Assembly (NCBI RefSeq): GCF_021440085.1
Contig: NZ_JAKCPW010000009.1
Location: 303,080-367,079, forward strand
From: Dyadobacter sp. CY261
GTDB taxonomy: Bacteria; Bacteroidota; Bacteroidia; Cytophagales; Spirosomataceae
Length of the DNA: 64,000 nucleotides
Reading direction: 5' to 3'
Part shown: positions 1-10,300 of the stretch, piece by piece
Numbering within the stretch: position 1 is the first letter of the stretch
Layout of the letters: the number at the start of each line of letters is the position of its first letter
Position numbers and translations under genes: made by a program
The notes under the pieces: model-generated
Told to the model about the DNA's origin: nothing
Seen by the model: the letters and a program-made list of their open reading frames with translations, nothing else
Databases searched by the model: none

Positions 1-1097
1 CTTCCGCAGCCGGCTGGGGTGTGGGCGGGATAATCAGTTATGGTAAAGTGGTAGGTTTTGCCCGAGGACTCGAATTCGGGAATGTTTATTACGGACTCCT
101 GATGCTTGGGATCATCGGCGGGCTGTTTGGATTGATCGGCGGTGGGTTATTTGGACTTACCCTGGCATCCAGCAGGCAAAAGCCGGTACAATGGCCTCAA
201 TTAATTGCTGAAATGACGGCAGGTGCAATCATTTTTTACTATCTGCTCATCGAAGAGCTTGGCTGGCTCATGACCCCACCGCGCTCGGAGGCCTGGGCGG
301 CTTGCTTTGGGATGGCCGTCGCCATGTTCTGGTACATGATCCGCAGTAGACAATATTCTGCCATGCGGCTCGCCGTCTTTGCGGGGCTCGGAGGGGGTTT
401 TGGATTTGCTTTCGGCAACTTTTTACAGGTAATGGGCAGCGTTTCGGGCATTCATTTCAATTTCTGGAATGTCATGGAATACTCGATAGGCTTTTTTGGC
501 GGCGTGGGAATGGCTTACGGAACATTTACTTCCGAATGGGAAACCACCGATGAGCAAGCGACTCCTTACAGCCTCCTTGCTCCTATTATTATCCTCACTT
601 TAATCCCATTCATTGTTTGGGACCAATCCTTTGAGACCAAAAGGCTTGTCGAAACAATTCAAAGCTTTGATCCACTCGCCAATGCGGCAAGAATTGCATC
701 TGGTGTACAATGGGTTGCCTTACTACTTTTGTTCGCATTTGGAGCCTACACGTTGTTCGCCTATCATTTCCGATTAAAAAATGGGCGTTCGGAATTGGGT
801 TACGATGGCATTCAGGTATTCTTCTTTCTTAATCTTGGCTTGTACACCATTTACAGCCTGCTTATTACCTGTGCATTCATGAGCTTGTACCGGATCGAGC
901 AGTATTTATATATTCTAAATATGGTCGCGCTCGGTTTCATGATGCAAAAAACGCAGGCTTCCTTCTCTGACCGTGGTTTGAATATCAGTCGCTGGGCCAT
1001 CAATTTTGTATTCATTATCGCCATTTTCGCGATCCTGACAGCCGTTGCCATCAGCACGCACGGGGAATTGAATGGGGCAAATGTGCGCTTTGAATGA
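1..1097 (+). CDS. Multi-pass membrane protein, 5' end outside the window
   Basis: Hydrophobic protein of unknown function with about eight to ten predicted membrane segments. The first visible ones are Gly-rich (around GIIGGLFGLIGGGLFGLTLA), and the last lies near the C-terminus (FVFIIAIFAILTAVAIS). A GTG at 21 could serve as start, but the frame stays open to base 1 (S-A-A-G-W-G-V-G-G), with no signal-like or charged N-terminus, so the true start is probably upstream and this is a partial gene. It converges on the metallophosphoesterase gene with only about 20 bases between the stops. I do not recognise the family; an inner-membrane location is inferred from hydrophobicity alone. Confidence 0.7.
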   Translation, partial: SAAGWGVGGIISYGKVVGFARGLEFGNVYYGLLMLGIIGGLFGLIGGGLFGLTLASSRQKPVQWPQLIAEMTAGAIIFYYLLIEELGWLMTPPRSEAWAACFGMAVAMFWYMIRSRQYSAMRLAVFAGLGGGFGFAFGNFLQVMGSVSGIHFNFWNVMEYSIGFFGGVGMAYGTFTSEWETTDEQATPYSLLAPIIILTLIPFIVWDQSFETKRLVETIQSFDPLANAARIASGVQWVALLLLFAFGAYTLFAYHFRLKNGRSELGYDGIQVFFFLNLGLYTIYSLLITCAFMSLYRIEQYLYILNMVALGFMMQKTQASFSDRGLNISRWAINFVFIIAIFAILTAVAISTHGELNGANVRFE

Positions 1098-1117
1098 CAG
1101 GGCACTAAATGGAGGGA

Positions 1118-2899
1118 CTACTTACTAATTGTCAACTCATCCTTCAATTCGCCTTCGGGATTGTAGCACTTGTAATGTAGCTTATTGCCTTTGATCGATA
1201 TATGCTGGTAGAGGGGGCCGTCTTTATACCTTACTACCGCGTAGTCTTCGTCCGGCCATCGCTCCTGTTTGCCCGGAATGCTGATCGACATGGTGTAAAT
1301 AGTGCCTTTGGCAGGCGTAGCCACGTCTTTCTGATTATACATCGGCTTCGTGCGCAGATAGTAATGCATATGCCCGCTCATGACCATATCTACATGATAT
1401 TTGTCAAAAAGTGAACACCATTCGCGCTGGATCTCGTCGTAAGGCTCTTCGAAATTGTACGGGGGAAAATGGAACATCGCAAATTTCCATTTTGCTTTGG
1501 TGTTTTTAAGCTGATTTTCAACCCACGCACTTTGCTCCGGCACGGACAATGTCGCGTCGATCATCAGAAACAGGGCTTCCTGATAATTGAGCGCATAAGT
1601 CATTTCCGAAGGCTGACCGGTCGGCCCGTTCTCGGGAAGACTGAACATCTCCTTATACATCCACGCCCCCAGACCATCCTGGCTATCGTGGTTACCGGGC
1701 ACGGGCATTAACGGCCGGGTAGTAAATGTCGAACCGGCATGATCCCAGAGCTGATCCCAGTCATCGCGATGCAAGCCGGTGGTCACCAGGTCTCCTGCGA
1801 TAGAAAAAAAGGCCGTTTCAGGATGTCTTTTTATGGACTTCTGAGCCATATCCCCCCAAATCAGCGAAAAATGCGTATCGCCAAACCAGATGAATGAAAA
1901 ATCTTTTACCCGATCGGAAGCTGTTTGAAACGACGACGGTACCGACCAATGCGATTGTCCGCTACCGATAGAATAATGATACAATGAACCGGGATTGAGA
2001 CCAGTCAACTTTGCGGTAAAACGATTTATGAACCGGTCATTTTGCAAAAGCCTGTCTTCCATATTGAATGCCGAAGCTTCGGCAAAAAGCGTGTCAGAAG
2101 TACCCTTTTTCCAGTATTTTATCCTACCTCTAAGTACTTGGGGGCTTGTCCGCCATTGGATATTGACCGTCGTGGCAGGATCTCCGCTCCACGTCAGGAT
2201 CGTCTGATCCGGCTTTTCGGATGCGGGCGTGGATGTCTTCCGGAATGCATTTACCAAATGCGCCTCACGCGCACGTCCACGCACGGTTGTGAAGAGCGTC
2301 TGACCTTTCAGCTCCTCGGGTACTTCGGTTAACACGAGGCCATCCCAGTCGTGATAGGTGAATGCTCCCGGTTGTACAGTACTGAGTGCATATTGCGACG
2401 GCATCACGTTTGTTACCGATAATTTATCAGACTTATTCAGCGGGGCAACGCTGATGAAGTACACCGGACGGTCTTTATCAAACCCATTGATCCCCAAGCC
2501 GATCGGCCCTTTGCCAAAATCCTTTTGCCAAACTTCATAAGTATATTCCTCATTTTTGACGAGCATTGGTGTTTTCCGAAAACCGCTCTTTTCAAGCCAG
2601 AATGGTGGGATTTTCTGTCCGGTATGTCGCATTAGCGACACCCTGACCGGTACATTCACCTCGAAAGTCCAAAAGCGCGTAGCCAGGGTTTCCTTGTCCC
2701 GATCGTTGAGAACGCTAAGAATATACGCGTCCGAAATTGTATCCAGTTGTGCCGGTGTCAGCGTGTCGTAGAACTTGGTCACGAGACGATCCACCACTTC
2801 CTTTACGGACCTTTCCGGCTGCTCGTCGTTCCCGGCGTAAAATGACATCCAAACCGGGCAAAGCAAGGCCCAAAACAGCATTAATTTTTTTTTTATCAT
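1118..2899 (-). CDS. Secreted metallophosphoesterase, purple-acid-phosphatase-like
   Basis: 593 residues with an N-terminal signal peptide (basic MIKKK, then a hydrophobic stretch to about residue 20). The middle (about 230-330) looks like the fibronectin-like N-terminal domain of purple acid phosphatases. The C-terminal half carries calcineurin-type metal-binding motifs in order: GDTHFS, AGDLV, GNHDS, HFPPYN and SGHMHYY. It should hydrolyse phosphate esters in the periplasm or outside the cell using a two-metal centre; the substrate cannot be read from sequence. It is the most distal of five co-directional genes running from susC (10768) to here, so it is probably the last gene of that locus. 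The spacing to the gene before it is 48 bases. Confidence 0.85.
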   Translation of the reverse strand: MIKKKLMLFWALLCPVWMSFYAGNDEQPERSVKEVVDRLVTKFYDTLTPAQLDTISDAYILSVLNDRDKETLATRFWTFEVNVPVRVSLMRHTGQKIPPFWLEKSGFRKTPMLVKNEEYTYEVWQKDFGKGPIGLGINGFDKDRPVYFISVAPLNKSDKLSVTNVMPSQYALSTVQPGAFTYHDWDGLVLTEVPEELKGQTLFTTVRGRAREAHLVNAFRKTSTPASEKPDQTILTWSGDPATTVNIQWRTSPQVLRGRIKYWKKGTSDTLFAEASAFNMEDRLLQNDRFINRFTAKLTGLNPGSLYHYSIGSGQSHWSVPSSFQTASDRVKDFSFIWFGDTHFSLIWGDMAQKSIKRHPETAFFSIAGDLVTTGLHRDDWDQLWDHAGSTFTTRPLMPVPGNHDSQDGLGAWMYKEMFSLPENGPTGQPSEMTYALNYQEALFLMIDATLSVPEQSAWVENQLKNTKAKWKFAMFHFPPYNFEEPYDEIQREWCSLFDKYHVDMVMSGHMHYYLRTKPMYNQKDVATPAKGTIYTMSISIPGKQERWPDEDYAVVRYKDGPLYQHISIKGNKLHYKCYNPEGELKDELTISK

Positions 2900-2947
2900 G
2901 GCTATCTTAAGTTTCCCAATAAGTATAAATACACTATTTTCAGGGAT

Positions 2948-4306
2948 TTACAGAACCGACTTATTATTCGTCAAAAATATCCTCGTGCTTTCTGTGTAGA
3001 CGTCGCCCTTTGGTGTTTTGTATTTTAAATCAACATAAAAAGCCCGGAAGCCGCTTGCAGGCAATGCTTCGGTGACTTTTACGGTAGATTTCTTGCTGAT
3101 ACCCAAACTTTTCGCCGTCCAGGTGTCGTTGCGCAAATCCTGGTCGGGCGAGTTGGCCGACCACAGGATTACATCTACCAGCGCGTCGGGTGTCGCTTTA
3201 ATGTCCAGGCTTACCTTCTGGTTCGAAACCGACTGGCTCCATTTGCATTCGGTATAAGGCCGTTTGTTGATGGTGGCACCAAAAAACGCGCTCAATGCTT
3301 CCATAGCCTGCTTGCCATCGCCCAGATCGTGTCCGGCATTTGGTACGTAATGCAACATATTATTCCCCGGGATCTTGTCAAGGTAGTTTTTGATATTGTC
3401 CACCACCCAATATTCATCGTTCGTGCCCATGAATATCATCTTGGGCATCGTCAGTTTGGCGCGGTAGGAAAACGGATCGATCATTGTTGTAATGGCCTGG
3501 CCGTCGGGAGACCCTGTGGATTGAGGAATGCCCAGTTTTACATAATCTTCGATCTGGACACTGTAATCACCCCATGATTTGATCTGGTAATCGAGACTTA
3601 CCGGCATATTCAGCACGTCGATCACCATCGGCGCGATCGCCTCCACACGTTTGTCGCTTGCGCCTGTGAGCCAGGTTGTCCACCCACGCTTGGACGCGCC
3701 AGTCACCACAAAGCTGTTCACGGTGTGCTTCAATTGTTTTTGAGAAAACTCCTGAACTGCATCCATTGCCTTCACCGCACTTTTAACCATCGGGAATAGC
3801 AGCGGCCAGGTGTAGTCCTTGTCTTTTTTAAAGTTGTGCAAAGTGTAGGAGATCAATGCATCTTCGGTGAGGTCGCCGAAAAATGGCTGGTTCGGCGTCT
3901 GTTTCAGCAATGCTACAATAGCCTGGTTTGAAGTGGCCACCGCCCCAAGCGACGCGTACATTTTCTCATCCTTTTTACTGTTCCAATTGGGCAACTCGTT
4001 GCTATTGGAGCCTCCGGTAATGAAAAGCAATGCGTCATCGTGGCGGTTTTCTTTCGGAACGATGACAGTCAATTGATGCGTCCATGTAAACTCCCGCCAT
4101 TTCTGAGAGGTCAGGAGAATTTGGTAAAAAGTCAGGTTTTCATGGACGAAGGACTCTTTGAGCTCCCATTTGAAGGTTTTATCGCCATTCCCAAGGTAAC
4201 TTTCCAACGCATTTTCGGGAGTAACTTTCTGCGCGTGTACAACAACCGATACAACAAGCACCAGGAGGACGGATTGGATTGTCCGGACAGCCATTTTTGA
4301 AAACAT
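2948..4306 (-). CDS. PhoPQ-activated pathogenicity-related family alpha/beta hydrolase (PqaA-like)
   Basis: 452 residues with a signal peptide ending near VHAQ. The region from LLFITGGSN to GASKRGW matches the PhoPQ-related family, an alpha/beta-hydrolase fold. The nucleophile elbow is GASKRGW, where the Ser of G-A-S replaces the usual G-x-S-x-G, as is typical of this family. An aspartate (GTNDEYW) and a histidine (PNAGHDLG) follow where the rest of the triad is expected. Family members are secreted and their substrate is poorly defined. It lies 30 bases after the ceramidase-like gene and 48 bases before the phosphoesterase gene, so the three enzymes are probably co-transcribed behind susCD. 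Confidence 0.82.
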   Translation of the reverse strand: MFSKMAVRTIQSVLLVLVVSVVVHAQKVTPENALESYLGNGDKTFKWELKESFVHENLTFYQILLTSQKWREFTWTHQLTVIVPKENRHDDALLFITGGSNSNELPNWNSKKDEKMYASLGAVATSNQAIVALLKQTPNQPFFGDLTEDALISYTLHNFKKDKDYTWPLLFPMVKSAVKAMDAVQEFSQKQLKHTVNSFVVTGASKRGWTTWLTGASDKRVEAIAPMVIDVLNMPVSLDYQIKSWGDYSVQIEDYVKLGIPQSTGSPDGQAITTMIDPFSYRAKLTMPKMIFMGTNDEYWVVDNIKNYLDKIPGNNMLHYVPNAGHDLGDGKQAMEALSAFFGATINKRPYTECKWSQSVSNQKVSLDIKATPDALVDVILWSANSPDQDLRNDTWTAKSLGISKKSTVKVTEALPASGFRAFYVDLKYKTPKGDVYTESTRIFLTNNKSVL

Positions 4307-4336
4307 GATTACTCGTATTTGGATTTAAGACTCTGT

Positions 4337-5605
4337 TTACTTGTCCGGCACCGGACTTTCTTTCACTAATTTCAATGCCTGCTCAATATAGATCTCACCC
4401 GTCATTTCGCCCAGGCTTGTCCGGCTGACGTAATCATATCTTTTAAAACTGTTGAAATCCACTTTGGTGAGCATATAGCCGAATGCATCGTTCGTTAACC
4501 CGAACAGGAACGGCTGTTTGGTATTCATATGCCTCTTGACGTAATACCCGATGTTAGGTAATGCTTCCCCCGGAATCGTCAAAACCTGCGCGGTACCGAT
4601 ATTAAGCAGGTTAAGCTGTGTAACAATGCGGTTATCACCCGCCATTTCATTTTTGATCGGTGATTTTTGAAGAATGTAACGCATGATCTCAGAATCCACC
4701 GGAAACTCGATCTTGCGGGAAACGCAGTACAAATCGGGATTTTCCTGCGCTGCGGCATCCTTCACAATGCGTAGAGCCTCATCGGCCAATAGCTCTCCTA
4801 TGCGTTTGCATTCATTCCAGTCATTGGCTTCCTTGCCGTTTCCAAGTCGGTTGTCGGCTGTGACCATGCCTCCTTGCGCGCCATTCATGAAAATCGCTGT
4901 ACCACCTCCCTGCGATTCGATGCGGTCGTACAGCGGGCCGCAAAGATCGGGGCTGAGAATGCCTCTTCCCGAACCGATCACTTCGGGATGTATCGCGTAA
5001 TTGACCAAAGTGGCGATGGGTTTCCCTTTATGGGTTCCCGAAGCAGCCACCGCCTGAATGACGCCGCAACGCGGGTCGTACAATTGATCTGCATAATAAT
5101 TATAAGCAATTTTGCCCTTTGCGTCCGCCACCGCAATCTTTAATGAGGCATCTTCCAGTTTCTCCACCGCCTCATTAACCGCCTCGGCAATCAGCTTTAC
5201 ACATCGGTCGAGGTAGGCGAGATCGGCGAACGATTCCCCTTTTTCATTCGGGAAACCATATGCATCGGGCCCGCTATGCGTATGCGTGGCACCTATAAGA
5301 ACATTTTCAGGCGGAATACCCTTAATCAGCTTCCTGGATTGATTGCCCAACGCCGCAGGCCATCCCAGGTTATCCACATTCACAATGGCAATGCGCACGG
5401 AGCCTTTTTCCATGACAAATGCCCGCGCATACAACTCTCCATTCTTCTGAGTAGCCTTCTTCGGCGTCCCGATTCCCCCCGAAACCGGCAACAGCGGATC
5501 GGGCGTGATGATCCTTACAGCAGCTGCGGCTTTGAAATGTTGCCCCATCGCCAGTTGACAAAGGCAGATGCAAACGAAGCAAATGAAAATAGCCCTGGTT
5601 TTCAT
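4337..5605 (-). CDS. Neutral/alkaline ceramidase N-terminal domain protein, secreted
   Basis: 422 residues with a signal peptide (cleavage near QLAMGQ). The first part (AAAVRIITPDP) and THTHSGPDAYG match the neutral ceramidase N-terminal amidase domain. A second histidine (NYAIHPEV) fits the other zinc ligand. The family's serine motif (G-D-V-S-P-N) is not present; its place holds NGAQGGMVTAD, so the serine of true ceramidases is missing and the C-terminal Ig-like domain is also absent (true enzymes are about 650 residues). It is probably a zinc-dependent hydrolase acting on an amide or ester, not necessarily on ceramide. It is separated from susD by a hairpin at 5632-5668. Confidence 0.8.
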   Translation of the reverse strand: MKTRAIFICFVCICLCQLAMGQHFKAAAAVRIITPDPLLPVSGGIGTPKKATQKNGELYARAFVMEKGSVRIAIVNVDNLGWPAALGNQSRKLIKGIPPENVLIGATHTHSGPDAYGFPNEKGESFADLAYLDRCVKLIAEAVNEAVEKLEDASLKIAVADAKGKIAYNYYADQLYDPRCGVIQAVAASGTHKGKPIATLVNYAIHPEVIGSGRGILSPDLCGPLYDRIESQGGGTAIFMNGAQGGMVTADNRLGNGKEANDWNECKRIGELLADEALRIVKDAAAQENPDLYCVSRKIEFPVDSEIMRYILQKSPIKNEMAGDNRIVTQLNLLNIGTAQVLTIPGEALPNIGYYVKRHMNTKQPFLFGLTNDAFGYMLTKVDFNSFKRYDYVSRTSLGEMTGEIYIEQALKLVKESPVPDK

Positions 5606-5631
5606 AAGGAATCTGTTTACGAAAGAAAACT

Positions 5632-5668
5632 AAACCGGAACTGTATGTAAGCTTACAGTCCCGGTTTT
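5632..5668 (-). terminator. Hairpin between susD and the downstream enzymes
   Basis: Inverted repeat with 5'-ACCGG and ACTGT arms on either side of a short AAGCTTAC loop, read on the minus strand and followed by a T-rich stretch. It lies just after the susD stop, so it may end or attenuate transcription between the uptake genes and the enzyme genes. Confidence 0.6.
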
Positions 5669-5694
5669 AAATACTCACCTTACACCAAATATAA

Positions 5695-7338
5695 CTACCA
5701 CGGCTTTCCTGTTCCTTGAATAAGCCATTGTTTCGACCATGGGCTGTTACCGCCATCGGCCTGCGAATAATTGGTCACTTCCAGCTTGCTCACTGCCTCT
5801 CCCGCATTGGTTTTATTGATCCGCAATTCATCCTGCATATAATAGAAGCGCACCGGTAGCACTTCCCTTTTTGCCGCCGGCCCAGCCTTTAATGCGGGCA
5901 AGCCGGTACGGCGGAAGTCGAACCACGACTCCGTAGCGGCAGTCCAGCTGGCGATCCATTTCTGTTCGATGATCTGTTTTAAACTATTATCGAAAGCAAC
6001 ACCCGGCGTAGCGATGTACGCGGCGTATTTGTCGCCAACCGTCCAGGTTTCCATGGAAGCCTTCACGCCCGCTTCGTAACGGTCCTTGGCTACTCCCGCC
6101 GACCAGCCTTTTAGAGCAGCTTCCGCGAGGATAAAATTCACTTCGGCCGCCGAAATCAGGCGCGCACGGAGCAATGGTCCTTTCGCGGCTTTATAAATGC
6201 TGTTCAGGAAGGATACGTGCGGGTTGTACGATGTCTGGCCCGGTGTCGGGTTCAGGTTGTAAGCCGAGGGCAAAGCCGAGAAGCTCGGTGGCAAGCCTAC
6301 GTATTCCGGATCTGTATCGATCTGTGTATTACGTACCTTGTCGGGTGAAAGGATACGCTTGCCGTCCACGATCTTATCGGTTCCGGCGGGCTGTTTGTCA
6401 TCTACGACGAGCGGGATTTCCACTTTATTGGCCCAGATTCCGAGTCTTGGATCTTTCAGTGTCTGTAACTTTTCTACAAATGTGGCGCACATTTTGATGC
6501 GGCGATAGTTGCTTCCGCTGGCATCAATTACGGCATTAGCTGGCCATGAATCTGCCTCACTATTGCCGGGGAAGCCCATGGTTGCATCATCTGCATTTGA
6601 AGTAATAATGGGGTATTGTGCCGCATTGGAGACAATTTTCTCGATCCCAGCCTTGGCTACATCCGGCTGCTTGCCCGAAAGGCGCATGTAATAACGCAGC
6701 ATGAGCGAGTTGGCCATTTTACGCCATTTGGCCGGATCACCGCCGTAATATATATCCACGTTGTCGACGATCCCTTCATAATCGGCTTTGGATTTGGAAA
6801 GCAGCGTATTGGCCTTGTCCAGATCGGCAATGATCCCGGCATAAATCTTATCCTGGCTATCGAACGACGGCAGAATATCGGTCGTCGAACCGGCTTCTCC
6901 TTTCAATGCATTGGTATAAGGTGCGTCGCCCCACAAATCGGTGATCAGTCCGAACATGAACGATTTCATGACGAGCGACACGCCCTGGTGGAATTCGAAA
7001 TTTGTTGCGACGGCACGGGTATACACCAGGTCATTGTTGCGCAACACATCGTAATACGCGTTCCAGCTTTGATCGCCGCCCCAATCGTAATCGTTGTGCC
7101 CGCTCGACCATGCGTCTTTTTGTGTATGCTGCACCACCCCGGCGATGTCCTGATAACCCAGATTGACATACAATTTCGCAGCTTCGGTAAGCACGGTTGG
7201 CAGAACAAGGTTCGGGTTTACGCTTTCGGGCGCTACGCCGTTGGGGTTTTCATTAAGCTCCGTCAGATCCTTACAGGAAAAGACCATGCATGCCAGCAGC
7301 AGCGGTATGATGACGAACTTTTTACTAAGTTTTTTCAT
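5695..7338 (-). CDS. SusD/RagB-type outer-membrane nutrient-binding lipoprotein
   Basis: 547 residues. The lipoprotein signal ends in the lipobox VFSC at about residues 19-22, followed by KDLTELNENPNG. The sequence (NPNLVLPTVLTEAAK, GDAPYTNAL, RRTGLPAL) is typical of the second SusD family (SusD_RagB_2, SusD-like). It is a surface lipoprotein that binds the ligand and closes over the SusC pore. It begins 37 bases after the susC stop, so the two are co-transcribed. The ligand is unknown: no glycoside hydrolase lies nearby, while three hydrolases for phosphoester, ester or amide bonds do. Confidence 0.93.
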   Translation of the reverse strand: MKKLSKKFVIIPLLLACMVFSCKDLTELNENPNGVAPESVNPNLVLPTVLTEAAKLYVNLGYQDIAGVVQHTQKDAWSSGHNDYDWGGDQSWNAYYDVLRNNDLVYTRAVATNFEFHQGVSLVMKSFMFGLITDLWGDAPYTNALKGEAGSTTDILPSFDSQDKIYAGIIADLDKANTLLSKSKADYEGIVDNVDIYYGGDPAKWRKMANSLMLRYYMRLSGKQPDVAKAGIEKIVSNAAQYPIITSNADDATMGFPGNSEADSWPANAVIDASGSNYRRIKMCATFVEKLQTLKDPRLGIWANKVEIPLVVDDKQPAGTDKIVDGKRILSPDKVRNTQIDTDPEYVGLPPSFSALPSAYNLNPTPGQTSYNPHVSFLNSIYKAAKGPLLRARLISAAEVNFILAEAALKGWSAGVAKDRYEAGVKASMETWTVGDKYAAYIATPGVAFDNSLKQIIEQKWIASWTAATESWFDFRRTGLPALKAGPAAKREVLPVRFYYMQDELRINKTNAGEAVSKLEVTNYSQADGGNSPWSKQWLIQGTGKPW

Positions 7339-7375
7339 GAGTTTATTTATATTAAAATAGACTATGTTGTTCCAA

Positions 7376-10300
7376 TCAGAAAGTTAAACCCACCTTAAAG
7401 CCGATAGGAATCACCCAGGGGGTTACGTTGTAACGCTCGATACCTTGCTTGAACTGAGTACCCGCCTGCGCGTTCGACTCCTGCTGGAATGCCTGCTCGG
7501 GATCGATACCGATTTTAGCTTTGGTCCAGAGCATAATATTACGGCTGTAAACGGCCACATTGGCATTCTGCAAACCGAGGCGTTTCACAAATGTGGCGGG
7601 CAGGTCGTATCCCAGGGAGATTTCGCGAAGTTTCACAAATGATGCATCGAATGTGGCCGCACGGGTGAAATCCCAAGGGTAGTTATCACCATATGGGATG
7701 TATTTGGTACCCGGACCACCCAGGTTTTCGGTATAACCTACAATTTCGCCGCCTTCATTATACTCGGCGATTACGCCCGGGTTAAATACCGCATAGTTAT
7801 AGGTATTGCCACCATATTCAAATGGGAAGCCGCCGTATTCTTTAGTAGGTCCTCCTACAATATTGAAATGATTTCCATGGATCGCTACCTTGTCGTTGTT
7901 GACTAGATAGTTGCGCAGCTGATCGCCGGTCATACCGTTCGGGTTAATGAGGTTATCCAGGAAACGTTGCGATTTCAGGTCGGATTCACCATAACGATAG
8001 GTTTGGGATACGAAATCACCACCCTGACGCCAATCGAAGGACATGTTGAGGGTAAAGCCTTTGTACGATAACGATGTCTGCAAGCCCAACAGGAAGTCCG
8101 GATTGAAGTTACCGATCTTGTTACGCGTGTTCGTTGAGCCGATAGATTGCCACGAACCGTTTTCATCCAGAATAGGGTAACCATAATAAGGAGAGCTTTT
8201 GTCCTTCACTGTTACAACTTCCGAATCGTAAATGTCGCCGATCTGTTCGCCTACGTAAGTCCAGGCACCACCTTTGGCATCCGTCCAGAGTGTATAGAAA
8301 TCCAGCCCGTCAGACAGCGATTTGATCGTCGTCCTGTTCCGCGACCAGTTGGCATTGATATCCCAGCGCCAGCCGTTCTTGTCGATGGGTGTGCCGCCCA
8401 AAGTAAATTCCAAACCTTTACTTACGAGCAAACCTGCATTGATATTTTTGGAGGTAAAACCACTGGATCCCGGAAGCTTGGTCGGAATGATCTGGTTGCG
8501 GTTTTCCACCTGATAGTAAGTGGCTGTAAGCCGTAAGCGGTTATGGTAGAGGTTCAGGTCGAGACCATATTCATAGGAAGTGGCGATCTCCGGTTTCAGG
8601 TCGGGAAGCAAAATTTTCCCTGATTTCGACAATCGTGTAATACCATCCCACGCACCTGAATTGTCCAATGTCGCCAGCAGGCTGTATGGGTTCGTATCAT
8701 TTCCCACCTGTGCCCAGCCTCCTCTCAGTTTGAACAAGCTGATTTGTTCTGCCATCGGGAACATTTCGTTCAGCAAAACACTCAACGAGGCCGACGGATA
8801 GAAGTACGAACGGTTAGCCTTCGGCAGCGTGCTCGACCAGTCATTCCGGGCAGTCAGATCGAGGTAAATCATGTCTTTGAAACCGAGGTTTACCAATCCA
8901 TATGCACTGAATACGGCCTTTTCGTACAATGCGCTTGTGTAATTGAGGTTCGCAGGAGCGATGTTCGACATCGTGTAAAGGCCTGGAATGATCAGCCCGG
9001 TTCCATTTTTGGTCGAAGAATTCTGGTCGGTATTTTTCTGGTAACGCGTATTACCACCACCGGAAAACGAAACGCTGAAATCGCTGATGTCGCGTTTGTA
9101 GGTCAAAAGGAAATCGGCGTTACGTTCAAATCTCGACAGGTTGATCACCCCGTAACCGCCGCGGCTGTCGTTCGTGTAGCTGTTGCCGATCTTCGTTTGA
9201 CGTTCCTCCCGGTAGGTATCGAGCGCATAACGGCCCATTAAACTCAAATGCGGGGTAATCTGCCAATCAGCCTTCACGTTTCCAAAAACACGGTCGCGGA
9301 CAAAGCTGTTGTTGACCTCATAGGCCAGGAACCAAGGGTTATTGTAGTCGCCCGGCCCTTGCGACAGTTGCTGCAAACCTTCCTGTCCCGGCACCCAGTA
9401 GTTGCGCAGATCACGGATATCGATGTGCGGCGAAACGGCATAAGCCCATTGGAGCGGGTTGGCTCCCCGGTTGGTAGCCGGACGGTTGTTCGAATTGTTA
9501 CGGCTCAAATCGATGTTGGTGCTCATCGTCAGCTTTTTACTAAGCCGAACGGTGGAACTGACATTGAATGAATTACGGAACAGATCGGAGTTCGGGATAA
9601 TGCCCCGGTTCGTCATGTTCGAGTACGACAACCTGTAGGTAACGAGGTCATTGCTGTTGGAAACCGAAACGCCATTGGTCGTCGTGATACCTGTACGGAC
9701 AAAGTTCTTCACGTTATCTGGATGCGAAACGAGCTCGGTCGGGATTGGGTTGCCATTCGCATCTTTCGGGCTGTTCCATTGGATGGCTTTATAACCTTTG
9801 TCCAACTCAGGCCCAACGCCGCCAGCCGAGCTTTCATCGATCATCAGCACACCGCCCGGATAGGGATTGTTATCCGGCGTAAAAGGCAGGATACCCGTTG
9901 CGAATTTGTGGTGCATGTTCAGGTATTTGTAAGGTTTGTCAAAAACCGTATTTGAATTGACAGAAACCGTCATTTTTTTCGATTTGCTACCACTTTTGGT
10001 GGTAATAAGCACCACGCCGTGACCTGCGCGCGAGCCATAAAGCGCCGCGGCGTTAGGGCCTTTCAGGATCGATACGCTTTCCACATCATCCGGGTTAATG
10101 CTCGAAATCGCATTGCCATAATCGACACGGTTGTCGCTACCGATCTGGCTTACGTTGTTCAGCGTGTTGGCAATGGGCACACCATCCACCACGAAAAGCG
10201 GCTGATTGTCGTTACTGAGCGAAGTAGCGCCGCGGATGATCATGCTCACCGACGAACCCGTGCCGCCCGTCGAACTGATCGTCACACCGGGAACCCGACC

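Noticed and set aside
6616..7398. 260-residue ORF on the plus strand across susD
   Set aside because: It is antisense to a clear SusD gene, has no signal or domain, and its composition mirrors the opposite frame.
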